Numbered from the stretch's first letter, positions 27,201-38,409 are shown. The stretch is 64,000 bases of DNA from Hydrangea macrophylla (GCA_033977485.1 CM066984.1:32841501-32905500); one strand, 5' to 3'. Numbers and translations: made by a program. Notes: generated from the letters alone by a model not told the origin.

Positions 27201-29638
27201 AGTAGATAATCGTTAAACCGCTTAACCAAACGCCACAAAACCTTTCTCGCACATCAAACATATCTAAATAAACTTGCGTGAACTAACGGAATGCTTTACG
27301 AATTCACGGTTCACAAAAAATGCGAAAAAATGACTCTTTAGACACTTATGCTTGAAAAAGCTTAGTTATTGAGGTTTTGAGTAGATAATCGGTAAACCGC
27401 TTAACCAAACGCCATGAAACCTTTCTCGCACCTCAAACATACCTAAATAAACTTACGTGAACTAACAGAATGCTTTACGGATTCACGGTTCACAAAAAAT
27501 GCGAAAAAGTGACTCTTTAGACACTTATGCTTGAAAAAGCTTAGTTATTGAGGTTTTGAGTAGTGAATCGATAAACCGCTTAACCAAACCCCACGAAACC
27601 ATTGTCGCACCTCAAACATACCTAAATAAACTTGTGTGAACTAACGTAATGCTTTTCGGATTCACGGTTCACAAAAAATGCTAAAAAATGACTCTTTAAA
27701 CACTTATGCTTGAAAAAGCTTAGTTATTGAGGTTTTGAGTAGATAATCGGTAAACCGCTTAACCAAACGCAACGAAACCTTTCTCGCACCTCAAACATAC
27801 CTAAATAAACTTACGTGAACTAACGGAATGCTTTACGGATTCACGGTTCACAAAAAATGCGAAAAAGTGACTCTTCAGACACTTATGGTTGAAAAAGCTT
27901 AGTTATTGAGGTTTTGAGTAGTGAATCGATAAACCGCTTAACCAAATGCCACGAAACCTTTCTCGCACCTCAAACATACCTAAATAAACTTGCGTGAACT
28001 AAAGGAATGTTTTACAGATTCACAGTTCACAAAAAATGCGAAAAAATGACTCTTTAGTCACTTATGCTTGAAAAAACGTAGTTTTGGGGGTTTTGAGTAG
28101 TGAATCGGTAAACCGCTTAACCAAACGCCCCGAAACCTTTTACGCACCTCAAACATACCTAAACTAACTTGTGTGAACTAACGGAATGCTTTACGGATTC
28201 ACGGTTCACAAAAAATGCGAAAAAATGACTCTTTAGACACTGATGCTTGAAAAAGCTTTGTTATTGAGGTTTTGAGTAGATAATCGGTAAACCGCTTAAC
28301 CAAACGCCACGAAACCTTTGTCGCACCTCAAACATACCTAAATAAACTTGCGTGAAATAACGGAATGCTTTACGGATTCACGGTTCACAAAAAATGCGAA
28401 AAAGTGACTCTCTAGACACTTATGCTTGAAAAAGCTTAGTTATTGAGATTTTGAGCAGTGAATCGATAAACCGCTAAATCATATGGTCCGAAACCTTTAT
28501 CGCACCTCAAACATACCAAAATAAACTTGCGTGAACTAAAGGAATGCTTTACAGATTCACGGTTCACAAAAAATGCGAAAAAATGACTCTATAGTCACTT
28601 ATGCTTGAAAAAACGTAGTTTTGGGGGTTTTGAGTAGTGAATCGGTAAACCGCTTAACCAAACGCCACGAAACCTTTGTCACACGTCAAACATACCTAAA
28701 TAATCTTGTGTGAACGAACGGAATGCTTTGCGGATTCACGGTTCACAAAAAATGCGAAAAAATGACTCTTTAGAAACTTATGCTTGAAAAGGCTTAGTTA
28801 TTGAGGTTTTGAGTAGATAATCGTTAAACCGCTTAACCAAATGCCACGAAACCTTTCTCGCACCTCAAACATACCTAAATAAACTTTCCTGAACTAACGG
28901 AATGCTTTACGGATTCACGGTTCACAAAAAATGCGAAAAAGTGACTCTTTAGACACTTCTGCTTGAAAAAGCTTAGTTATTGATGTTTTGAGTAGTGAAT
29001 CAATAAACCGTTTAACCAAATGGCACGAAACCTTTCTCGCACCTCAAACATACCTAAATAAACTTACGTGAACTAAAGGAATGCTTTACAGATTCACGGT
29101 TCACAAAAAATGCGAAAAAATGTCTCTTTAGTCACTTATGCTTGAAAAAACGTAGTTTTGGGGGTTTTGAGTAGTGAATCGGTAAACCGCTTAACCAAAC
29201 GCCACGAAACCTTTGTCGCACCTCAAACATACCTAAATAAACTTGTGTGAACTAACGGAATGCTTGGCGGATTCACGGTTCACAAAAAATGCGAAAAAAT
29301 GACTCTTTAGACACTTATGCTTGAAAAAGCTTAGTTATTGAGGTTTTGAGTAGATAATCGGTAAACCGCTTAACCAAACGCCACGAAACCTTTCTCGCAC
29401 CTCAAACATACCTAAATAAACTTGCGTGAACTAACGGAATGCTTTACAGATTCACTGTTCACAAAAATACGAAAAAATGACTCTTTAGACACTTATGCTT
29501 GAAAAAGCTTAGTTATTGAGGTTTTGAGTAGATAATCGGTAAACCGCATAACCAAATGCCACGAAACCTTTATCGCACCTCAAATATACCTAAAAAACTT
29601 GCGTGAACTAACGGAATGCTTTACAGATTCACGGTTCA

Positions 29639-30124
29639 CTTTTGGCGACAAAATAAAATTTCATAGCCATAGGCATCACTTTTAGCGACGAAATAATATT
29701 TCGTCGCCATAGACATCACATTACAATCACTTTTGGCGATGAATTAATATTTCGTCGCCATAGTCATCACTTTTGGCGGTGAAATGATATTTCGTCGCTG
29801 TAGGCATCACTTTTGGCGACGAAATAATATTTCGTCGCCATAGGCATCACTTTTGGCGACGAATTGATATTTCGTCGCCATAGGCGTCACTTTTGGCGAC
29901 GAAATAATGTTTCGTCGCCATAGGCATCACTTTTGGCGACAAAATGATATTTCGTCGCCAAAATTCACACTTTTGGCGACGAAACAAAATTTCGTCGCCA
30001 AATTTCTATTTTTTCAGCCTCTTTGGCGACAAAATTTAATTTTGTCGCTAAAACTTTACTTTTGGCGACGAAATTTCAATTTAGTCGCCTTGTTTTGTTG
30101 CTAAAGCCCATTTTTGTTGTAGTA
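29639..30124. mobile_element. CACTA-like terminus with palindromic subterminal repeats
   Basis: About ten units of roughly 40-45 bp, each of the form CATCACTTTTGGCGACGAAA – short AT spacer – TTTCGTCGCCATAGG, so every unit can fold on itself. The right edge reads, on the minus strand, TACTACAACAAAAATGGGCT, which matches a CACTA-type terminal inverted repeat (usually CACTACAACAAAAA) with the first C changed to T. Subterminal repeats of this kind are where CACTA transposases bind. The matching left end is not found; the sequence passes straight into satellite at 29638. Short open frames here are artefacts of the repeat. Confidence 0.65.
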
Positions 30125-31872
30125 GAGGCTGAAAGCCATGGTGTCTTTCTCAGAGTTCCGCGCAGCACTTTCCCAGTGCCATGGATGGCACTCAGCCCAA
30201 GTTTTCTAGATTTGTGCATTGGTGCCCCTGTAATGCCCCGTTTGGTCCCCAAATCCAATTTTGGCTCTGATTTGAGTCTTTTGATGCATTTTTGGTCAAT
30301 TTTTCATGATGTTGAGTGCTTGAAAATATTTATAAGATATCATTTGCATGCTTATGAATCCCCAGCAGAGCACTTAGTCTCTTAGCATTGCATGGCATTA
30401 ATTGCTAGAAGTCCTGCGTTGTTGCATTCGTCCGTTCAAGTAAGTTTTGAGTCGTGTGTAGTACTCCTAGTTAGCCCTGACGACTCCAGAATCCTTTCCC
30501 AGTTGAGTGATGTTGCATTTGTTCCCCATAAGGATATTGAATCCCAATTGCATAACATGGCCTCCCACACTGTCATGCCAGTCAAATTGATCAGTGGAGT
30601 CTTGAATCATGTGTAGCGCTCCTAGTTTACCTTAACGGCTCCACAAGTACCTTTTCCCCAACAGAGTTACATTGCATTGCATCGTATCCCATGGTTTGCC
30701 TTAGATGGCTCCATGAATTTGAGTTCCCCAGCAGAGTTATCCTTCTCGCTTGGCTCGAAGAGCTACGCTCGAAGATGTTGATAGTCATAATTGGTAGTCA
30801 CAGTTGTGAACACCCGTGTTGTTCTCCATAACTGGCTCGTCATCGCATGTCTTAGGTCTAGTTCGCCTTAAGTGGCTCTAGAGACCTCTTTGTCTCCACC
30901 AAGCTCGAAGATCTACGCATGGAGATGTCATACAGCCCTCAAGATGAGACAAACTGTTATCGTAAATCCCCTAAGATGAGGCAAGTGCTCATGATGTTCG
31001 CCATAACTGGCTCATCACTGCGTGTCTTAGTATAGTTTGCCTTAAGTGGCTCTGGAGACCTCCTTGTCTCTACCTAGCTTGAAGTGCTACGCACGGAGAT
31101 GTCGTAGAGCCCTCAAGATAAGGTAAATTTGTCATAAAGCCCTCAAGATAAGGCAATTCCATTGTTAAAGCCCTTAAGATGAGGTAAATTCTTGTTGAGA
31201 AGTCCTCTAGATTGAGGCACCCCGTTGAATCGTCCGCGATAGGACATCCTCGGTGAATCGTCTGCGATAAGACATCCTTGTTGAATCGTCCGCAATAAGA
31301 CACCCCCTTTGAATCATCCGCGATTGGACATCCTTGTTGAATCATCTGCAATAGGATATCCCCATTAAATCATCCGCGATAGGACATCCGCATTGAATCT
31401 TCTGCGATAGGACATCCCCATTGAATCGTCCGTGATAGGACATCTTTGTTGAATCATCCGCAATAGGACATATTCATTAAATAATCCACGATTGGGCACC
31501 CCCGTTGAATCGTCCACGATAGGACACCTTGTTGTGATCATCCATGGTTCCAAATAGAACAATCCCCGAGTATCTTGCATGTTAGCATTAGTTTGAGTCT
31601 TATATCATTTGCTATGTTTTACTTGAATTATTGCTTGTATGTGATGTGCTCATTTGAACTATGGTTGGTCTGATTTCCTGTAAGGGAATACGTAGGTAGC
31701 TCTTTCGAGCTCGACCACTTGATTTTTGAGATTTTCTTTGTGTGCTTGCATGTTTTGATTTTCTCGATTTTCTTCTTGAAGTCTTCCAGACTCACTAAAA
31801 GGTTGTCATGTATGCTTTGACATTCCCTTATGACAAGCATTGCTTGCAAAGCTCTGTCAAAGAGGGGCAAAC
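30125..31872 (+). mobile_element. 3' internal part of a Tat/Ogre-like gypsy element
   Basis: Non-coding DNA ending at a purine-rich tract (AAAGAGGGGCAAAC) right before an LTR-like TGTAGACACCC start at 31873; this is the usual layout of Tat-lineage Ty3/gypsy elements. It holds a diverged 175 bp direct repeat (from 30821 and 30996, both with CCATAACTGGCTC and TGCCTTAAGTGGCTCT-like text) and a 28 bp minisatellite. No gag, pol or integrase reading frame survives. Confidence 0.55.
31227..31535. repeat. 28 bp minisatellite, about 11 copies
   Basis: The unit is GAATCGTCCGCGATAGGACA followed by about 8 variable bases, repeated with point changes. It lies in the spacer of the gypsy element, where Tat/Ogre elements often carry tandem repeats. 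Minus-strand open frames over it are repeat artefacts. Confidence 0.85.
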
Positions 31873-33963
31873 TGTAGACACCCTATTTTTGTTCGTCCGT
31901 TCGGCAGAAGGGACCATGCCTCAAGAACAACTCGATGACTGGAATCAGGATTTATTGATTATGAAGTAGAACTCTGTGAAGCATAGTGATCTCTGAGATA
32001 CATTAGAATAACCTCTAGGAAAACTTAGGTATGTTAGAAACTCAATTTAGAGACAAAAACCCAAGTTAAGTTAACTTTTTCACATAAAATGACAAAAAAT
32101 AGCCTTTAACCGAGCAAAATCCGAACCTTGGGGTGGGATCTTGAGAACTCCCTTTATAAAATAGTTCTTAAAGAGGCTAAATTAGTGACCCAAGCCTTCA
32201 CATTGGCCAAAACTCACTTAGGAGAATTTTGACCCTTTTTGCACCTTACAGGTTTGCTCCTTCTTGGAGTCAGCCTCACTCTTTTGATCATAACTCAAAA
32301 TTTACAAATATTTTTTGAATGAGACCAAAAATATCTTAAACTAGACTCCCATACCTTTCCAACAACATATCACAAGCCCAAAAAGGATAACCGAGGTGAG
32401 AGAACGAAGTCAGGAAAGAATAAAGAGAAAACACAACTTCTGGGCTGAAAGCTACCATAGTTTCAGCTGAGTACCATCTGGCACTCTTGGACTGGTGCGT
32501 GGCACCCTTGAGTGCCACATAGACTTTTAGATGCTCCAGATGCAATCTAGACCCTTGATTTGATCCCAATCCGCGTGAAAATGCCCAAAAATGTGAAAAT
32601 TTGTGTTTTTTTTGTCCCACATCGCTTAACTATAAGATTTTTCACCCAAATCTTCAACTATAAAAGGGGTTCATCCCCTCCCCATCCAACACACCATAAA
32701 ATTCTGAGGACTAGAGAGCCCAAGGAACCCCCTCTGGAGGATTCCGAAGCACTCCTAGAAAGTCCTTAGGAAAAGTATAAGTTTTCAGAGTCTAGGATCG
32801 AGTCTTGGAGTCTGCGGTGCCAGTGGAGCCCTGCTGAAGGAGCATTCTGAGGGGAGTTCTAGGGGTAAGTTTTCCTTGTTTATTTTTCTGCTTTTATTTT
32901 CTGTTAGATCCTCAAAGTTCTAGGATAGTTTTAATTCCTTGTTTGTAGTATCCTATTAAAGTGGAGTTATCCTAAGCGAAGCTATCCCTCTATGTTGGGG
33001 TAGTCGGAGCCTACGGTGGGGGGGGGGGGGGGGGGGGGTTTGGTATCCAATCCATGGATATCCAATTCATGGGGATAATGAAACCTTAATCAGGATCTAC
33101 GAGTTTAGGGCATTCACGTAAGAATAATATTATAATTCATATTAGTTGGGATAATAGGCTAGCCATGTTTTATTCTTATCCATGTTTTATCCATGCATAA
33201 TTAGTTTAATTCGTGAATTAATTCTTACCCGTGCACATGCATACACTTGCACACTATCCTCACATAGAATAGTAGGTTATCCATACTAGAGATAACACTT
33301 AATTAGGTTTGCACATGCACACTACTACACATAATAGTCATGATTGGACATACATACATATTATCCATGCTTAGAATAGTTGGACATTCTTAGATTGTCC
33401 TCTACATATTATGCTTTATTGTCCTAACCATGGTTAATTAGGGTGATTGGGAATGCTATGCTATCCCGGGTAGTTTCCTAACATTGCTCTTATTTACTGC
33501 TTTCTTAGGATCATATAAAAGCATGCTTAGGTGGATAAAATACAGATTAAATTCCTTACATGATTATTTGTGCTTAGATATCATGTTTTTCTAGGATTTT
33601 TGAGTGTGATTTTCACGTTTAATTTCCTTTTATTTCCTTTCGCATGCACAGGGGAGCATAGTAATACGTTTAGTCCTCGAATTACTGTTTTAGCACGTGC
33701 ATTGCATGTAATTGCTTAGTTTCTTGCATGATTTTCATTTATTAACTGTTCATAACCTGAATTAGGATTGTATTAGAAATAAATGAAACAGTCCATATAA
33801 TGTCTAGTCAAACACCTTAAAAGTTGAGTAGAGGCCCATCTCACGATGGGGCGAGAGGGGGTGTTTTAGCACGATCTAACTCCTTCTTTGGTGACGACGG
33901 GGCAGTGCTTTCTATCCATTGGACTTGATAGATTTAGTATTCTTGGTTTCCTTTATCAAACCA
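31873..33963 (+). mobile_element. ~2.1 kb gypsy (Tat-like) LTR
   Basis: Begins TGTAGACACCCTATTTTTG after a polypurine tract and probably ends at ...CAAACCA, two bases before a TGGTGACTCT stretch at 33966 that resembles a tRNA-Arg-type primer-binding site used by Tat/Ogre elements. The LTR contains a TATA box at 32659-32666 and a run of 21 G at 33018-33038. A PPT on the left and a PBS-like site on the right of the same LTR suggest a recombined or tandem arrangement rather than one simple element. The right boundary is an inference. Confidence 0.55.
32659..32666 (+). promoter_or_regulatory. TATA box in the gypsy LTR
   Basis: TATAAAAG in an otherwise AT-moderate context, about 0.8 kb into the LTR, where the U3 promoter should end. 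Transcription would be expected to start about 30 bp downstream. Confidence 0.5.
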
Positions 33964-33965
33964 AG

Positions 33966-34316
33966 TGGTGACTCTATTAGTGAGGATCTCTCTGGATTTA
34001 TCCTTGCAGGATAAAATATAGATTACTCACTCGTGCAGCCTCGGATATGGATCATGGGCATCGATTGTTGTCTCGGGTTAGATAAGAAGTCCTATGGAAT
34101 CAAGATACGAGTAATCCAAATCGATCGGATCGGATAAAGGCTAATGAAGGGTGGTGAACCTCACTTGTGGTTGTGGATATGAGGATTGTAATAGGATCAA
34201 TCAAGTGGGCTTAATCCTTCTAGGCCCTAAGCTTGGTTCAGGTACCCACAACGGGTAACTTCAAGAAGTGGACTGAAGGTATTAGTCAAGAATGAGAGCT
34301 TAGAGAAAACTACAAC
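33966..34316 (+). mobile_element. PBS-side fragment of the gypsy element
   Basis: Starts at a PBS-like TGGTGACTCT and continues as untranslated leader-like sequence without a gag frame. It is cut by a hAT insertion at 34317. Confidence 0.4.
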
Positions 34317-35224
34317 TAGGGGTGTCCACGGGTCGGTTTGGTCGGGTTTCATCAAACCCGTCACCCGACCCGACCCGACCATGTTCGGGTTGAAGGATTG
34401 TCATCCGCCATCTGAACCAAATCATGAACAAACTGACTATTATCGGGTTTGGGTGAATCGGTCGGGTATAGGGTTAAGCCCAAAAATTGCAATGGCTGGA
34501 TTAGGCCAGAGAAAGAAGAGAAGGAGAAGACGAGATAGAGGAGCAACAAGGAGATTGCCTCCAAAACGAAAAATCAATCCAAAAGAAACAAGGACATACA
34601 AGTATTGAACATAGATCTGTTGGTATCAATACTAGGATGTTCCTCTTCTTGAGATATGGTGCTACATAGAAATACATTTTCTTTCTTTGTTGCATATCCA
34701 AAGCTCTTGGATGATTTATCTGCCGCCGACTCACGATCTTGAATCCTCAATCTCACAGCATCACCATCAATTCAATAGAATTGAAATCTCAATCAGAGAG
34801 AGGGAAGGCAAGAGTGGCAAAGGAGAGAGAAGGCAAAAGTGATGAGAGATAATAGGGTTTGATTCTTGAGATGAGAGAGGGAGATGGATGAGATGAGACC
34901 GATGAGATCGCAACAATCGCAAGAGGAGAGGAGACTGATTTGTGAGGACTGAGTAGTGAGGTAATACGTTATAGGATTTTTTTTAGTTTCTTTCCTATAT
35001 ATACTGTATAACTTTGTGTATTATTTATAATACATACTGTATAACTTTGGTCGGGTCGAGTCGGGTGACCCGCGAAATGCGGGGAGTCAACCCGTGACTT
35101 GAACCGAAACCAAAAGAATAAAGAAACTAAAACCGTCACTCGATTTGCGAACCCACCAAACTGACCCCAATAGCTTCGGGTAGGGTTGGATTTGGCGGGT
35201 TCGCGGAATAAATAAACAGCCCTA
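34317..35224. mobile_element. Non-autonomous hAT element with 8 bp target duplication
   Basis: A 908 bp element. The left end is TAGGGGTGTCCACGGGTCGG and the right end, reverse complemented, is TAGGGCTGTTTATT, matching the TAGGG-TGT style of hAT termini. The 8 bp duplication ACTACAAC is exact at 34309-34316 and 35225-35232. Subterminal regions are rich in CGGGT/ACCCG motifs, typical of hAT transposase binding. No transposase frame is present, so it must have been moved in trans. Short ORFs inside are not supported as genes. Confidence 0.88.
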
Positions 35225-35232
35225 ACTACAAC

Positions 35233-36656
35233 AACAAAAAATATAGTACACATCGAAATATTTAGCAATCTACCAAAAGGTAATGTACTCCAAACTTCTT
35301 TTAAATTTGAAGCTACACAATCTGAAAACTTTAGCATCCCACAAAAACACTTACACAAAATTTTCAAAGTTAGTTTGTCACATCAACTCATCACGATTTC
35401 ATTTGGTTTTGTATGCAGCTACATAACAGTTAGGAAATAATAGAGGATCAGCTTACTGCCATAACACCAACCCTTGAGCAGCTGTACCAGCAAGCAGTAA
35501 GTAGTTTCTCAACTATTACACCAATACACTTATTACAATTCTATATTTATTAATGTTTTCAACAACAGTAAAACATTCAACAAAGTCACTCAATTAGTGG
35601 TTACATAATTAAAGACACTCTACATTTTCATATTCCAACAAAAGTATCTCTACTGTTAAAACTATAATTCATGAACTGGTATGTTAATAATACGAACTAT
35701 GGCTTCCTCCAATGCTTGCATAATGTACAAGTTTATATACTTAACGAACAATAGTACCAACCAATTGAAAACAAAATTGGGTACTTAAATTAGAAGCATA
35801 GCACTACCATATATGCTTTTAAATTTGACTCGGGATTGCTCTTCCGGTGCTTTACAAAAATCATTATGGAAAATCTTTGGAATTTTAGCTATGAAAATTA
35901 TTGCAATATGATTAGCATCGCCCAAAATTGTGTATGCATGTGTAAAAATGTGTTCACCCTTTCTTGAAAATTTGTATCTAGAGCTGTGACTTCAAACGTA
36001 GCCCCAGAAATGAAATTTTATAGAATAACCAAGCTTGCCATTACAAAATTTTTGTGTAGTATTACTCATATCAAAATTAAGTTAACGTCCCAATATTGCA
36101 TCTATTTTTTCTTATAAATTTTCAACGACCCTTTTCCATTATAATATTACTTACCTTATCACAATATATTTGCACTTTTATGTCAGCATTTAATATTTGC
36201 TGTAACAATTTTACAGGTTTGCAAAGTCAAATGTTAAAGCTTTATGGGATAATTGATCGAAGTACTTTGGAGGTTTTTTCGGTGGTTTAAAAAAGACTTG
36301 CAATTTGTATTCTAGCTGTTGTAGTTGCATTCTTAATTCAATATGTTGCATTTGATTTTATCATTTTTTTTTGTGGTATTTCTATTTTAACATACATAAG
36401 TATACTACAACTAGACTCATGTACCATGTTTGGATCTTCACCGGGTCATTCACATTGAGCTGAGTGTTTGTACAAGATCTTTGTGTATGATGTTATTTGA
36501 TTGGTTTTTGGGGTGATGGGAGGATAGAGCTGACGAAAAGAAATAACCATCCCAGCATGTGCGGTATGAATAATGGTGGTGTTGATCACATCTATTATAT
36601 CAATTGCAAAAATAAAAATATAGTACAGTCCGTGCGTAACATGGGTTGTGGACTAG
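35233..36656 (+). mobile_element. Helitron-like 3' terminus and decayed internal sequence
   Basis: The right edge shows a short hairpin (CCGTG CGTAA CATGG, 36630-36644) followed 8 bp later by terminal CTAG at 36653-36656 and a host T. This is the standard Helitron 3' end, and the loop sequence matches the CCGTGCGTAGCACGGG family seen in plants. The left terminus (TC…) was not identified, so the start is only the limit of the unexplained region. Within it, 35434-35498 reads as an exon-like piece (EDQLTAITPTLEQLYQQA before a GTAAGT donor), possibly a gene relic. Otherwise AT-rich non-coding. Confidence 0.45.
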
Positions 36657-36955
36657 TTAACTTTATAAATTCAGAATACTTTTTGTTAATGGTTTTATGA
36701 ATTCTTTCTTCTTCTTGGGTTATTATTTCTCTACAAATCATCTATTCTTGGACAATTGGAAAGAGGCGTAATTTGTAGTCCCTCTTTGCTTTTCTTTCGT
36801 TGTTGAGATTTTACCTATGTTTTAATATTATTTTTAGAATATTCCAACAAAAATCTAACAATATAAAATCTGGAATGATGTGTACTGCCACATCAGCCGG
36901 TAAAAACTTTCGGTGCCCCAATTCCGATGGCTTCAACATTTTTCTTTTTTTATTA

Positions 36956-37140
36956 GGGTAATATTTGGGGCACAATCAAAGTCATAATTTTTTTTGCACA
37001 ACCTTCATTTTGTGTCTGTCTCTCTCCTAGTGGGCACTGTGGGGTCACTGGCAATGTGGGACCCATCAAGAGAGAGATAGACACAAAATGAAGGTTGTGC
37101 AAAAAAGATTGTGGCTTTAGTTGTGCCCCAAGTATTACTC
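36956..37140. mobile_element. Mutator-type MITE with 9 bp target duplication
   Basis: A 185 bp element with long terminal inverted repeats: the left begins GGGTAATATTTGGGGCACAA and the right, reverse complemented, begins GAGTAATACTTGGGGCACAA. The arms extend inward through TTGCACAACCTTCATTTTGT. The 9 bp duplication TTTTTATTA is exact at 36947-36955 and 37141-37149, the length expected for Mutator-like elements. It lies about 1.5 kb upstream of the CALS5 start codon and has no coding content. Confidence 0.88.
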
Positions 37141-37181
37141 TTTTTATTAACCTTATAAGGAAATATTTTATTTATTTATTA

Positions 37182-37214
<33 letters not shown>

Positions 37215-37770
37215 TTTACATTAAGTCCATTTTAAACTAAAAGCATACTTATTGACAAGGTGACGCCAGTTTTCCCTATATGAAAACCATGTTTTTACCA
37301 AGTTGGCCCCATTTTTTCCAATACGAAAACCATGCACTTCATCATTTGATAGCTCAACATGCTTTTTCAAAGAATATTTTTTTTTTGTTTGTTGTTTTTC
37401 AAACTTTGAAACACCATAACTTTCAAACTGCGATTCAAGTTTCAATAAAAATTTATAAATCTTTTATTTAGAAGACAATATATATCAAACAATAATTGTA
37501 GTGCTATAATTTTTTTTTTCAAAAAAATTAAAACAATAACCCCCATTAAAGCTTAGTGACATTTTAAAATTGTGGTACATTAATGTTTGACACACAAACA
37601 ATTCCAAAATTACAATTATTTTAATTCCCAAAATAAGCCTTTTTTATTATTTTTTTTTCTGAACTTGAAAATAAAAAAAAATCTATTTTTCAAAAAAAAA
37701 AAAAATATATATATATATATACACACATCTAGCACAAGTTGTCACTATTTCTCACCAATTGACCAACTAG
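37141..37770. other. AT-rich intergenic spacer
   Basis: Contains an (ATT)n microsatellite at about 37184-37215, poly-A and (AT)n runs near 37670-37720, and no credible gene. Small frames on both strands are low-complexity. Confidence 0.6.
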
Positions 37771-38025
37771 CTGAAGAAATTATTCAGTGAGCCTGTCACC
37801 TTGCGTCACGTCATTATGCAGATATGGTGTGACGCCTCAATAATGTGTGACTATATGGCCACAAGATGAAGTGACAATGACAATAAATCACAGCCCCCTA
37901 TTTTTAGGGGCACACCTTCCTCACTTATCATACCCTTCTAATTTAATTGACTACATAATCTCATATTATTAGGACGTCGTCCTATGATGAGGAAAAAATG
38001 ACGGGCTCACTGAATAACTTCTCAG
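37771..38025. mobile_element. MITE in the proximal CALS5 promoter
   Basis: Terminal inverted repeats: left CTGAAGAAATTATTCAGTGA, right (reverse complement) CTGAGAAGTTATTCAGTGAG. They continue into GCC(T/C)GTCA. The sequence CTAG flanks both ends (37767-37770 and 38026-38029) and may be a short target duplication; the superfamily is therefore not assigned. The element ends only about 620 bp before the ATG and about 120 bp before the CT-rich leader, so it forms part of the promoter. Confidence 0.7.
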
Positions 38026-38149
38026 CTAGCTGACCCAATGCAAAACTGAGATCGTACGGCCATAAGTCTATGGTATCATTGACTACCACTCCCCGACTAA
38101 AACGGTCTTCCAATCACCCAACCGTTCAAACTGTCTCCGCAAATAAAGC

Positions 38150-38155
38150 ACCGCC

Positions 38156-38193
<38 letters not shown>

Positions 38194-38365
38194 AAAACAC
38201 ACCTCCCGCGCCCCTCTCTCCTCTCCACTTTCTTTCTTCTTTCTCTCTCTCTCTAGATTTCTCTATCCATCCAAAATTTTCAGTGCCTACACAAAAACGC
38301 CTCGCCTGTCGTCGGCCTCCGGTAGGTTTGATCAATTCATATATCTCACATTGTCATTCAATTCC

Positions 38366-38409
<44 letters not shown>

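Larger units (their letters stand above)
3295..29638. repeat. ~179 bp satellite array, about 145 monomers
   Basis: The landmark AAACCGCTTAACCAAA recurs every 178-179 bp (for example 4151, 4330, 4509, 4687, 4866) across about 26 kb, interrupted only by one TRIM. Each monomer carries TCGCACCTCAAACATACC, CGTGAACTAACGGAATGC, the short direct repeat TTCACGGTTCAC followed by an A-run, and CACTTATGCTTGAAAA. Three variants alternate: A (GTAGATAATCGGTAAACC), B (AGTGAATCGATAAACC) and C (CGTAGTTTTGGGGG then AGTGAATCGGTAAACC), making a ~537 bp trimer with occasional dropped monomers. The near-nucleosomal monomer length and higher-order structure are typical of plant centromeric, pericentromeric or subtelomeric satellites; which one cannot be told here. 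There is no coding potential. Confidence 0.97.

Noticed and set aside
3295..29638. CRISPR array
   Set aside because: Repeats are ~179 bp, contiguous and without unique spacers, in a plant-type context; this is a satellite.
29907..30385. Open frames over the CACTA-like repeats
   Set aside because: The frames just read through palindromic repeats and into transposon sequence; no domain is present.
31070..31580. Minus-strand frames with repeated CPIADDS-type text
   Set aside because: Periodic translation of the 28 bp minisatellite, not a repeat protein.
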